64,000 bases of DNA from an uncultured Verrucomicrobiota bacterium (GTDB lineage: Bacteria > Verrucomicrobiota > Verrucomicrobiia > Opitutales > Opitutaceae). The stretch covers positions 1 to 64,000 of the forward strand of contig CAIVDS010000092.1 of assembly GCA_903904685.1 (NCBI GenBank), read 5' to 3'. The notes beneath the pieces were generated by a model. The model made no database searches and was not told where the DNA came from. It saw only the letters and a list, made by a program, of their open reading frames with translations. Shown in pieces: positions 9,196-19,400 of this stretch; positions within the stretch are counted from its first letter, which is position 1; each line of letters begins with the position of its first letter. A program made the translations under genes and the position numbers.

Positions 9196-12100
9196 TCAAG
9201 GTTTGGCCGGTGCAGGCCCGCTGATTTTCAGTTTCCAGAGCACCGCCGGCTCGGCCATCAAAGTTGCCCCGAGGTTCATTTCGCCCCAAATGACGTCCCG
9301 GCGGATCAGCAGCTCATTCCAGCCTGCCTGGAGAGAGAGCGGCTTTGAGGCGTCCAAGTGTATGGCTCCTTTTTCCGTTACTTGAGGCAATGGGTTCCCA
9401 TTGAGTTGGCCGCCGATGAAGGATTGCCCATGCGGCTCGGAGAGTTGCAGCATCAACTCGGCGGCTTGCGGCGTGTAGATGTGGGTCACGAGATAGCAGG
9501 TTCCCTCATCATTGAAGCCCGCCCAGTTCAAACTCTTTCTCAAATCGACCAAATCGACGCTTAGCTCCACATTTTTCCATGCCAGTTTGCGCTGGGCGAT
9601 GCGGGTCCGCGTGTTATCTCCGTCGTAGGTCGCCGTCAAGTCGCGCCTACTATCGGGAGGAAAGACAGAACCGCAGAGCGTCTTGATGATTTGAGCGCGG
9701 TCCTTGCGAACATCCAGCTTTCCAATTTCTGGAAAGCCAAACGGACCGATGGCCATCCACGAGTGAATAGGCAGAGTGTCGATGGACATGAACTGGACCG
9801 GCGACCAACAGCCGGGATAGAGTCGGGCCTCGGTCGGTTCATCGAAGGTTTCGCGGCTTGCGGACCCATCGACGTTGCTCCACCAGAAACGGTCAACCCC
9901 GCCCAGGTTGGCGTCAAAATTGCCCGTCGTGCGCCAGCCATTCAGCTCGGGTGCGCCGGGGATCGCTGAGCGGGGCAGCGCCGCAGTCAGGACAAAGCCC
10001 TTACCATCTGCGTCGATCTTATAGCCGACGGCCACACCAGGAACGAGACCGACATGGGCGAAGGATGCTTTGCCCACCGGAGTGGTGTAAGTGACCGGCG
10101 CAGCGCCGCCGCCGGTCCATGTCGGATACATGCCAAGGACGGCGGGCTTGAGAACCGCGCCATCCTGGAACAGGCCGAAGACAAAGCGAACATCGCCGGG
10201 ACGGCCTCCCGGTTGAGTGGATCCGGGTTTGGCGTTGGGATTGCTCTGGAGAAAAAGCCCCAGGGTATCGTTGCCGCGATCATGGGCGAACAGGTGTTGA
10301 ACGGATTCGAACGGTTTGGCCTCGAACTTATGACCGAGCCGCGCATGCCAGCGGATATAGAGATGGTCGGGGTCGTAATAGCAGCGCGCCTCGATTTTCT
10401 GGTCCGCGCCGGAACTGAATTGGACCGGGTCGCATGCTTCCCAGCCATTCATCGTTCCATCCAGCGCGGGACCGCCGCCGGGAGCGGGATAAAACCGGGC
10501 CACCCGCGCGGCAGCCGCGCCACCGCGGACCTGGAGGGCAATCTCCGGTGGGAGCGCGATCTGATTGGCGGACATGGTCACTTCCTTGTCGAGATTCGCG
10601 AGCGTCTTAACCGGGTTGACCGAAGACGACCAGCCTTTGACCTCGTAGATTTTTGGCATGACCTTGCCCAAGGCCAGGTAGATTTTCCCGTTGTCGCGAT
10701 TGATGTAATAATAACCGGAAAAGTATTCCCCAGGCTGCCAATAAGCGCCCATGGCATCGTGCGTCATGATGCGGGCGTCCGGAAAGAGCGTGTCAACGTA
10801 GAGGCCGTCCTCCGTGTAAATTTCAAGCCCGGCGCGGCAACTGTCCACGATACCGATCAGTCCGTTGATAGGGGAGCCGGGGAAAATCGAGCCGCAAGCT
10901 TCGCCTGAGCGGGCGTTGCCCTGAATGGCCATCCGCCCGACGCGCCAGCGTTGCACGTATCCGCCTTTGCCATCGGGAACATACCGGGAAAGCTTGAACT
11001 GAGCACCACAGTTGGCCGAAAAACTGGGGCCGAAGCGCGCGTTGACATAGATATCGCCGTCGTGGCCGGCCGAGACATCGGCCCAAGCGCAATCATAGCC
11101 ATTGCTGGCAGCCTCATTGCCGCCGCGAGTGGCGGTGGCGGTCCCGGCTTTCTTGGCAACAAAGACATCGTCCGTCAAAACTTTCTTCCAGCCGAGGGGA
11201 TCGAAGAGCGGCGTCCCGCGGCTGTCGAAGCTCGGAGGCGCAAGACGCCAGATGTCGGACGTCCCGCCGCCGATGGCGACAAGCGAAAGATCGTCGAACC
11301 AGGTTTCCCCAAAATAACGGAGCGTGCCGGGAGGTGGCACGGTCTCGAAGGGAAGATATTCGTTATCCTGCACCTGGCCGTCTCCGTTCACGTCACGCCA
11401 GAGATAATAATGTTCCTTCTTGTCAATCTTCTGATGGAGAATCGCGGCACAAGGCCGACACCTGTCCCCCTCGAAGTGGTAAATGGCGTAGCCGTTCGCG
11501 AAGGCGAGATAGGCTTCGTCGCCGCGATAAAACAGGCGGGGATTGGCAAACGACATGAGGAGCTTGCCGCCGAATCCCCCCTGGCCTCCATGAGGCGCAC
11601 CGACGTTGGACCAGACCGCATTGGGCTTCCACTGGCCGGTTGCATAATCAACTTTCCAACGCACGAGGGTGTTAAGCTGACCGCACAGATAAATCTCGTC
11701 GGGATGGCGTGGATCAACCGCATAACCATCATTGGCGTTGGGTTGCGGAATAACCCACTGGCGGATCAGCGCGCCTTCGTCGCCGCTCCATTCGCTAAGC
11801 CGGTTGGGGCCACCCTGTTCGACGACAAGAAGACGGTCTTTCCCCTGCGCATCGGTCCAGCAGGCAAGCTTTTCAGGTGCCATGAAGGTTTGCGGGTCGT
11901 AATGACCTTCCTTCTGCACATCGAGATTACCGTAGGTGCGTAGTTGTTTGCCTTGGACGTCGAACTGATAAACGTGGTTCGCGGTGGAATCGCTCAGGTA
12001 AAAGCGCCCATGACTGTCAACCTCGACATCGAAGGGGATGATGCCTTTAGGAACAATAAAAAGCAAAGAAAATTGCGCCTGCTTCCAGTTGCCATCGAGA

Positions 12101-13134
12101 GGGAGGGAAAGAACCTCGAAGGTGCCGTTGGAACCGTGGAGGACATAGAGCTTCCCTCCCCGAGCCTTTACGCTCAGCGGATGATCGACCTTCCACGTGG
12201 TCAAAAGGCTGGCATCATTTCCGTCAAGGGCGATGACCTGGTTGATCCTTTCGGTTTCACTTTCCTCCGCATATCCATCCTTGCTACCGGGCTGGGGAGG
12301 GAGATTTTTCCCGCGCTCGGAAACGAAAACGACGCTGTGGCCCAACTGCGGGTCAGGCCATGCAGTAAGGCCGGTAGCCCAGCCCTCGGGGAAATAGACA
12401 TTATAAAAATACGTTGCCTTCTGGTGGCCAAAGGGCGTGCCATCGGCGTGCAAAATGAATTGCTTGCCCACGTTGCAGAGTATCCAAGCCTGCCTGCCAT
12501 CGGTGCAAGCCGAGAAACCACCAGCCCAGCCGCCAGAGGCATAGCCTTTGAGCAACTGATCATAGCCAATCGGCTTGGTGAAATCGATCAGGAAGGCGTT
12601 GGTGCCGTTTTCGAGGTATTGAAAATAGGCAACACCCATACCATTGGGCGCGACATCGACACATCGGAACGGCGAGCCCACCGGATCGCCCTCGATCTTA
12701 TTTGGCAGGGCATCTTGCGAGGGCGACTGGCCCCACGAACCACCCACGGAGGCCAGCTTGGGGATGATCGTGTGGGATTGGCCGTCGATGGACCACGTTT
12801 CCGCCGACATGTAGATCCCCTTGATCGCATAGGTTCCGGGAGGCACCGGCATGTAGTTGTCGTCAAGGCCGTCCCAAGTCTCGGTGAACTTGCCCTGATT
12901 TTCCTCCGTCACCGTGCGAACTACCCCCGAGGCAAAGGTGCTGATGATCCAGTTCGCGTCCTTCGGATCGGCCGCCGCCAATGTCACACGATATGTTTTC
13001 GGCAAGGGACCGTCGGTGGGCAGTCGATAATGGACGGCGACGCCAACTGTATTTCCAACGGAAGCTTGCGGCGTAGCCCAAGCCCAACTGGAAGCCAGTA
13101 TGAGCAGGCTGATCCAAACAAAGAGTGATTTCAT
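9196..13134 (-). CDS. Giant secreted FlgD-Ig / beta-propeller / CBM9-like protein, paralogue C (1312 aa)
   Basis: This is the most diverged of the A/B/C group but has the same plan. It has a signal peptide (MKSLFVWISLLILASSWAWA), a FlgD-like Ig domain (FTETWDGLDDNYMPVPPGTY), a long propeller region, an EF-hand-type loop DVNGDGQVQDNE, a CBM9-like domain (ALDGTMNGWEACD, CYYDPDHLYIRWHA) and a C-terminal domain (SWMAIGPFGFPE, LQAGWNELLIRRDV). The C-terminal part differs most, so its ligand specificity may differ. A gap of 103 bases separates it from the upstream oxidoreductase gene, and the SGNH esterase gene follows after 27 bases. I infer a secreted or surface carbohydrate-binding protein; no enzyme motif is seen. 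Confidence 0.84.
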   Translation of the reverse strand: MKSLFVWISLLILASSWAWATPQASVGNTVGVAVHYRLPTDGPLPKTYRVTLAAADPKDANWIISTFASGVVRTVTEENQGKFTETWDGLDDNYMPVPPGTYAIKGIYMSAETWSIDGQSHTIIPKLASVGGSWGQSPSQDALPNKIEGDPVGSPFRCVDVAPNGMGVAYFQYLENGTNAFLIDFTKPIGYDQLLKGYASGGWAGGFSACTDGRQAWILCNVGKQFILHADGTPFGHQKATYFYNVYFPEGWATGLTAWPDPQLGHSVVFVSERGKNLPPQPGSKDGYAEESETERINQVIALDGNDASLLTTWKVDHPLSVKARGGKLYVLHGSNGTFEVLSLPLDGNWKQAQFSLLFIVPKGIIPFDVEVDSHGRFYLSDSTANHVYQFDVQGKQLRTYGNLDVQKEGHYDPQTFMAPEKLACWTDAQGKDRLLVVEQGGPNRLSEWSGDEGALIRQWVIPQPNANDGYAVDPRHPDEIYLCGQLNTLVRWKVDYATGQWKPNAVWSNVGAPHGGQGGFGGKLLMSFANPRLFYRGDEAYLAFANGYAIYHFEGDRCRPCAAILHQKIDKKEHYYLWRDVNGDGQVQDNEYLPFETVPPPGTLRYFGETWFDDLSLVAIGGGTSDIWRLAPPSFDSRGTPLFDPLGWKKVLTDDVFVAKKAGTATATRGGNEAASNGYDCAWADVSAGHDGDIYVNARFGPSFSANCGAQFKLSRYVPDGKGGYVQRWRVGRMAIQGNARSGEACGSIFPGSPINGLIGIVDSCRAGLEIYTEDGLYVDTLFPDARIMTHDAMGAYWQPGEYFSGYYYINRDNGKIYLALGKVMPKIYEVKGWSSSVNPVKTLANLDKEVTMSANQIALPPEIALQVRGGAAAARVARFYPAPGGGPALDGTMNGWEACDPVQFSSGADQKIEARCYYDPDHLYIRWHARLGHKFEAKPFESVQHLFAHDRGNDTLGLFLQSNPNAKPGSTQPGGRPGDVRFVFGLFQDGAVLKPAVLGMYPTWTGGGAAPVTYTTPVGKASFAHVGLVPGVAVGYKIDADGKGFVLTAALPRSAIPGAPELNGWRTTGNFDANLGGVDRFWWSNVDGSASRETFDEPTEARLYPGCWSPVQFMSIDTLPIHSWMAIGPFGFPEIGKLDVRKDRAQIIKTLCGSVFPPDSRRDLTATYDGDNTRTRIAQRKLAWKNVELSVDLVDLRKSLNWAGFNDEGTCYLVTHIYTPQAAELMLQLSEPHGQSFIGGQLNGNPLPQVTEKGAIHLDASKPLSLQAGWNELLIRRDVIWGEMNLGATLMAEPAVLWKLKISGPAPAKP

Positions 13135-13237
13135 GAATAGGAGAATCTTACGTTTTTTGGGTTTCGCCTGAAACTCGCGCCGGTCGGATGGCTGCAGAAT
13201 CGGCCTTGCCCACCAGCACGGTGCATATTGGGGATAA

Positions 13238-14572
13238 TTAAACGAAGGCGCCCTGGTTTCGCAGTGTCTTGCGCAAAAGAGCCGGGTCCAGTTGTCGCGT
13301 GGAGTCGAGTCCCTGTTTTACGCAAAGCGCCGCCGCGGTTCCAGCGCCTTGGCCGATGGCCATGACTTGCGGTGTGATGCGGATGGCGGCATGCGCCTCG
13401 TGGGTCGAGTCGATGCAGCGCGAAGCGATGAGCAGGTTGTCAATTCCGCGCGCCCGGATGCTCCGGTAGGGGATCTCATACCATTTCCCAGCGGGCGGAT
13501 GAATGTGCTTGGTGCCCGCGCCTGTGGGATTGTGGATGTCGATATACCAATCGCCACGCGCGATACAGTCCTCAAATGAGGTCACCTGGATGATGTCATC
13601 GGCGGTGACGGTATAATCGGCGGCAATCCGGCGCGATTCACGAACGCCGATGTGCGGGGCGGTCTCTGAAACCACTGCATTTTCAAAACCAGGGACGTAT
13701 TTGCGGACAAAGGTGGCCGTTCCCTCCACCTGTCGTCGCGCCTCGATCATTGCCGCCGTCACGTCGCCGACCTTGGTGGCGTCGCGGCCCAGAATGCGGG
13801 TGGTATTGAAATTCCACTCTCCCTTGCGAGGATTGGGGCTGGTCAGAATACCTTCCTGCGGGGCGGTCAATTCACCGCGTTGCTTGGCCAATTGACAGGC
13901 CCGTTTAAAGTCGGGGTCTTCCTTTTGGTAGGCTTGGGCCACCTCGGTATCGACGCCGGCCATCTTGAAAATCATCGTCATCGGTTGAGTCGCTCCGTCA
14001 AACTCCCGGCCGATCTCGAAAGGCACGCCGGCACGCGCACAAACATCCCCGTCGCCCGAAGCGTCGATGATTTGCTTCGCCCAGATCACCTGGCGGCCTT
14101 CCTTGGATTCCACGATCACGCCATCGAGACGATTTCCGGTGCGGATCACCTCCGCAAACTGCGTGAAGAAATAAGGGATGACGCCTGCATCCAACACCAG
14201 CGCATCCAGTACGCGTTTGGCACCTTCGGTGTCATAGGTGCCTCCCTCGCCGTAAGTCGTGACATCCCTCCATGTCCATTGCCGCCAACTCAGACGCGCC
14301 TTCAAGCCCTCGATCACCTCGGAGAAAATTCCCCGCACAAACGGGAACGGCATGATGGCGCTCAGGATGCCGCTCGTCCACGTGCCGCCGAAGCTGCCGA
14401 AGCGTTCCAGCAAGATCGTGCGCGCTCCGTTGCGCGCAGCCGCCACGGCAGCGCCGATTCCGCCGGGGCCGCCACCGATCACCAACACGTCGGCGTGATC
14501 CAGAACAGTCAGTTTTCGGGCGGGTTCTTCGTAGACAGAGGGTGTCGGGTTCATCGGTGGAGGTCCATTCAT
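13238..14572 (-). CDS. FAD-dependent oxidoreductase (FAD_oxidored family, 444 aa)
   Basis: The N-terminus carries the Rossmann FAD motif VLVIGGGPGGIGAAVAAARNG, then the FGSFGGTWTSG segment typical of the FAD_oxidored group. A second conserved block reads IIDASGDGDVCARAGVPF, and near the C-terminus SRCIDSTHEAHAAIRITPQV and AIGQGAGTAAALC close the flavin site. There is no signal peptide, so it should be cytoplasmic, unlike its neighbours. The start ATG overlaps the stop of the upstream sialate-esterase-like gene (ATGA), which implies translational coupling; an alternative ATG lies at 14554. Members of this family sit in many carbohydrate loci without an assigned reaction. I infer oxidation of a sugar or sugar-derived intermediate, with low certainty about the substrate. 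Confidence 0.82.
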   Translation of the reverse strand: MNGPPPMNPTPSVYEEPARKLTVLDHADVLVIGGGPGGIGAAVAAARNGARTILLERFGSFGGTWTSGILSAIMPFPFVRGIFSEVIEGLKARLSWRQWTWRDVTTYGEGGTYDTEGAKRVLDALVLDAGVIPYFFTQFAEVIRTGNRLDGVIVESKEGRQVIWAKQIIDASGDGDVCARAGVPFEIGREFDGATQPMTMIFKMAGVDTEVAQAYQKEDPDFKRACQLAKQRGELTAPQEGILTSPNPRKGEWNFNTTRILGRDATKVGDVTAAMIEARRQVEGTATFVRKYVPGFENAVVSETAPHIGVRESRRIAADYTVTADDIIQVTSFEDCIARGDWYIDIHNPTGAGTKHIHPPAGKWYEIPYRSIRARGIDNLLIASRCIDSTHEAHAAIRITPQVMAIGQGAGTAAALCVKQGLDSTRQLDPALLRKTLRNQGAFV

Positions 14573-16347
14573 TTGCCGCCGGAGGAGGCGCCCGGCGCTG
14601 GCGCGGTGGAAGTGGTCGGCTTGGTTGTAGCTTTTGGTGCGACCGCCGGCTTGGAGGGTTGCGGTGTGATCTGAAGCCAGTCGTCGGTGCGAAAAGGCGA
14701 AGCGGGCAGGTTTTCCTTGTTATAGAGATTGCACTGCGGGGCATTGGCCCAGGCATAACGCACCGCGACCGGCTGAGGAACATTGAGACTCGATACGATC
14801 ACCGAGTTTCCCTCGATCTTGGCTTCCGCCGGGAGCCAATTTTTGTCCGCGCCGGCAACAGTAAATCCGACCAGCTTGTCGGTCGGCAACGGTTCAACCG
14901 TCGCTGGTATCCATGGTGCTGTGCCTATGCTCAGTCCACCACCTGTTTGCGCGAAACTGACCCGGATTGCGCTCCCTTCCACCTTCATGGAGTCGAAAAT
15001 AGGACCGGAATAAATGACCTGCTGCCCGTAGGCCACGTGCTTCGCCGCCAAGGCCAGACGCAATCCCACATCCAGCTTATCCTGCGGGTGGATGTTCTTG
15101 GGATCACCAATATCGACTGCGGAAGCCATGCCGGTATTCGGCAGGGCGAGCGTCTTCAACTGCGATTCACGAAGGAAGGGCCATGTATCACGGGGGCCGT
15201 TGCCTCCGAAACCCGCCAACTGAACGAAGAGGAAAGGGAAATCGCCCTCGCCCCACTTCTCCCGCCAATCGGAGATCATCCGACCAAACAATATCCGGTA
15301 TTCTATGGCGCCCGCGCTGCTTGCGTTGGATTCACCCTGATACCAGATCACCCCTTTGATGCCATAGGGAATCAGGGGCGCTACCATTCCGTTGAACAAA
15401 GTGGTCGGGGTTTTATTGTTGCCGTTAGGATCGACCGGCGGAATCGGCTTGGGCCTCGATGGCACGGGCTGACGAGGAACAGGCTGCCTGGCGATCTTGG
15501 CTGCCGCCTCATCTTTTTTCCAGGCTTCAAGAAGCGGATTGTAAATAGCACCCACTTCTTTCTCCCATGCCGCTGCGTCAGCCTGGTAAGCGGACAACAG
15601 GGCGGGATAAGCCGCGATGGCGGCAGGGAAATCGGTCGCCATTTTTTCATGCATGACGACGTATTGACTGAGCTCGGCGTCCTTTTTCAAACCGGAGAGA
15701 CTGGTCCAGGCCTGCGCGGTTGAGGCTCCCCAATCCGTTTCTATCAAGCCGATGGGCCTATTGAGGGTTGAGCGTAAGTCTCTCCCGAAAAAGTAACCGA
15801 CAGCGGTGAACGCGGCGGCTGTTTCCGGCGTGCAAAGCTCCCACTTGGCCGTCACGTCGTTTCGCGGATCAATCGTCGACTTCTTAGGGACGTGGAAGAG
15901 GCGAAGCTGCGGATCGCCGGCCTTGGGAACTTCGTCATGGGCGTTATGGGCCTGAGACAGGTTGAACTCCATATTCGATTGTCCGGAGCAAACCCAGACA
16001 TCGCCCACGAGCACATCGCTGAAGGCCAGCGTGTTTTTTCCCGTTACGGTCATCGTCACCGGAGCGGTCCCGGCGGGCAACGCGGTCAAGGTTACCCGCC
16101 ATTTCCCGTCGGCGCCGGCGGTTGTGCCGCCGGTTTTGTTTCCGACCGTCACGGTCACTTGTTCACCGGCATCCGCCATGCCCCAAACGGGCAACCCAGC
16201 CTCCTGCTGCAGGACCATGTGATCGCCGAAAATGGACGGCATCGTGACGTCGGCAATGACGGCGCCGGTCCCGCCCAGATAGACGGCGGTAACCAGGCAG
16301 GCTGCGAGGCGTCGATGACCGATCCAAAATTCGTTCTTTCTATTCAT
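14569..16347 (-). CDS. Sialate O-acetylesterase-like secreted esterase (592 aa)
   Basis: A signal peptide (LAACLVTAVYLGGTGAVIA) precedes the family's N-terminal beta domain, beginning VTMPSIFGDHMVLQQEAGLPVWG. The catalytic SGNH block is CSGQSNMEFNLSQA, with nucleophile Ser near residue 124. GVIWYQGESNASS is the conserved mid-domain block, and DIGDPKNIHPQDK supplies the Asp and His. This is the usual arrangement of the sialate O-acetylesterase family, which also deacetylates xylan and other glycans. Unusually, the protein ends in a tail of about 30 residues rich in Pro, Thr and Ala. It sits between giant protein D (57 bases upstream) and the FAD oxidoreductase (overlapping stop/start). Its likely role is removal of O-acetyl groups from the glycan handled by this locus. 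Confidence 0.9.
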   Translation of the reverse strand: MNRKNEFWIGHRRLAACLVTAVYLGGTGAVIADVTMPSIFGDHMVLQQEAGLPVWGMADAGEQVTVTVGNKTGGTTAGADGKWRVTLTALPAGTAPVTMTVTGKNTLAFSDVLVGDVWVCSGQSNMEFNLSQAHNAHDEVPKAGDPQLRLFHVPKKSTIDPRNDVTAKWELCTPETAAAFTAVGYFFGRDLRSTLNRPIGLIETDWGASTAQAWTSLSGLKKDAELSQYVVMHEKMATDFPAAIAAYPALLSAYQADAAAWEKEVGAIYNPLLEAWKKDEAAAKIARQPVPRQPVPSRPKPIPPVDPNGNNKTPTTLFNGMVAPLIPYGIKGVIWYQGESNASSAGAIEYRILFGRMISDWREKWGEGDFPFLFVQLAGFGGNGPRDTWPFLRESQLKTLALPNTGMASAVDIGDPKNIHPQDKLDVGLRLALAAKHVAYGQQVIYSGPIFDSMKVEGSAIRVSFAQTGGGLSIGTAPWIPATVEPLPTDKLVGFTVAGADKNWLPAEAKIEGNSVIVSSLNVPQPVAVRYAWANAPQCNLYNKENLPASPFRTDDWLQITPQPSKPAVAPKATTKPTTSTAPAPGASSGGK

Positions 16348-16404
16348 AAGATTTTTAATCCCAAAGTTCCGATTGGTTTCGATTTTTTCGGAATGAGGCG
16401 GGCC

Positions 16405-19400
16405 CTATTTTTCAAACACGAAATCGCCCCAGTTCTTTGGCACCATCTTCAACTCGTAGACCACGTCGTTCACCAAGCCGGTTTCCTGATTGCTCAGGTA
16501 AGTGCGCAGGCTGGTGCGCGCACCCCCGGCATTGCCGTGGGTCACGCCGATGTCGCCGTGGTATTTCACACCGGGAACGGGGGTGAATCCCAAAGCCAAC
16601 CAGGGAATGGCGGCTTCGACGATGTAGCCTTTCTTGTCGGGACGGATGATGGCCGTGATTTTCGCCTCGGACACGACATCGACGTAGTCCATCTGATAGC
16701 GGGCGACGAGACCCGAGGTGAACGACTTCGGTTTCTTGACCTGGGAAACCGCGCGGTAAAGCACCGCGGTCGGCGCGCCGTGGAAATTGCCGATGGAGAG
16801 TCGGAAGTCACCCGCCACGGCTTCGCTGCGTTTGGCACTGGCCTTGGTGTCGGAACCGAACTGGAAGTCCACCGTGTCGCCCCCGACGTACATCTGGGCG
16901 GCTTCGGTGGCTCCGTTGACCCACGGGGTGTTATCAGTCACGTCCCACGCGAGGTAGAGTGCTTGATCATCCCAAGCCGTATAGACGCGCACGGCGGAAT
17001 CGGCGTTTTTCTGGAAGCTGGTCTGCATCACGCCCTTGAAATCCTGATTCAGGTTGCCGGTGAAGGTCGGGGTGAGGCGTTTGACATCGATCTGCTTGGT
17101 GCCGACGGCAGCCTGCATTTGGGCTTCCTGCTGGGTGCGGGCGAGCACGACTTCCTCGGGCTTGATCTCGACCTTGCCACTGCCGATGGCCGCGACTTTT
17201 TCGAATCCCGTGACGAGGACGTTGCGGTAGGAATGATCACCACATTGGACATAGACTTTGCCGTCTATCCCCTGAATCAGGGATCCGCCAAAATCTTCAC
17301 CGCCTGCGCCGCAAGGCGTATTGGTCATGTCGGCCCCGGGAACCGCTTTTTCAGGGAAATGAACCTTGAGGGAGTCACCTTGGAAGAGATGACCGAGGTA
17401 ATATCCCTTCTCATTGAGAAGATACCATTCGCCGCAGTTGCCGTTGATGGCCCAGACGGTGCCGGTTTCGGGGGTCTTGAATGTTCCGATGAGACCGAAC
17501 GCGCCGCGTGTAAGTCCGGGCACGGGCGGAGGTGCCGCGTGGGAGCCATGCACATTGGCAAAGGTGTTCGGATAAGACCAGAGGAGCTTGCTGTTCTGGG
17601 TCAGATCGTAGCACTTGAAATCGTTGGCTTCGACGGTGACCAAGAGACGGTCGTCCTTGGAAGGCAACATGCCAAAGCTCGCATTCCGTAAATCCATGCT
17701 CCAGACGCCAGCCAACTCCTTGGGATGCTCCAAGTCCCATTTCGGCGCGCCGCAAGCGGTGAAGCCGCTCAGGCTGAACTGATACACCTTCTGGAAAACG
17801 GTCTGGGTCAATTTCACGTCCGAGTTGGAGCGGAGCGCGGTCTTCGCTTGGAACTTGGCACCCTGTTCGTCGGTCACCCCGCCGTAAACCGTCAGAGTAT
17901 ACGGATTGAGGTTCGCCGACCAATTGTTGCCTCCGGCAATCCCCAGCGTGTAGGGCAATGTGGTGACTTCGTTGGCGTCCTGCTTGCCGTCGCCGTTGAT
18001 GTCGGACCAGACGGTGGTGGTCTGCGTTCCGTAGTCGACCTTCCATTCCGCACGGAGCCGGTAATCGCCTTCGCCAACGCGTTCAAAAATCCGCATTCCG
18101 GCGGGTCCGTGATTCACGCCGAAATCCGTGATCGCCGCAACATATAGCCGACCGTTCGGAGCCGGGCAGAAGGCGGCGAACCCATGGGTGAAGCGTTCCA
18201 GAATACCGGTGAGAGCGGCACGTCCCGTTGCGGGGTCGAGCTTCCATTCGCAGCCGATGCCGACCATAATGTTTGGGTCGAGGGGATTGATCGCTCCACC
18301 CGAGGCGCCATAGTGGGCGGGACCGAAGAAATCTTTGACCAGTTGCCCGGTGCCAATGTCCCAGACGCTGACGCGCTTGGGATAGAAATCATCTTCCATC
18401 ACCCATAGGCGTTTGTTGACGTTGTCCACGGCAAGCGCTGCGGGCGAGTAAATCCCGTCAGGCTCCCATTTCCCGACAAGCGCGTGACCGCTTTTCTTGC
18501 CGATCTCGCCTACTGGTTTACCGATAGCGGTGAACCGCTTGATTTGCTGGTCCGTGCCCGCCACCGCGACGTAGAAGTTGCCTTCGGCGTCGCAGGTGAA
18601 ATTCGTCGCGTGGTCCAGACCGGTAATCAGCGGTTTGATCATGCCGATTTGAGGATCGAGCACCATGAGGGCTGCACCGTCGGCGAGGAATGCGACGCGA
18701 CCATCGGCGAGGGCGTGAATGGCTTGCGAATACTTCGCATCCACCAGCTTGAGAACCTGACCCGACTTGGCGTCGGCGATGGCAATGAAGTTGGTTTTTC
18801 GCGAGCGAAGCGCGGGAGCCAGCGCCTTTTCAAGGGCATTGCGGTTGGCTTCCCGACGGGCGACAGGCGTCAGTTTATCGGACCCCGGCGACAAGTTGGT
18901 GGATTCAAGCAGGGCGTTGAGCTGCCTGACCACATTCGTGTCGAAGCGCGGGCCGCCCGCCCAAGTCCTGAACGCATCTTCCTGGGGCGTTTTGCCTTCC
19001 AGAAATGTTTTGAGCCGCTGCGTGGTGCGAGCATCAACTTTGGAGAAAATTCCTTGGGCCAGCGGATCGGTGCCTGAGGTCAGCTTCGCCACCAACGCCT
19101 TCCAATCTGCGACGTCATCAGGATAGAAGGTCTGGTCAGAAAATGTGAGGTAGAGCTTCCCGTTCTTGGCGTCCATACCGTTGGCACTGACCGGCCAAAT
19201 GGCTTTGTCGGTCTTGTCGGCCCAGAGTTCGTTGATGCGAATCGTGGCGCCCGCGCGGCCTTCCCAGTCGTCATATACGCCGTCCTTGGACCGCAACCGG
19301 GTAAGCCTGCGACCGCTCCCCGCCTCGTTGCCGAGAACAAAAAGCGTCTGACCGTCGATGGCGAGATGTTCGGCACTCTCGATACCCGAGCCGACTTTCC

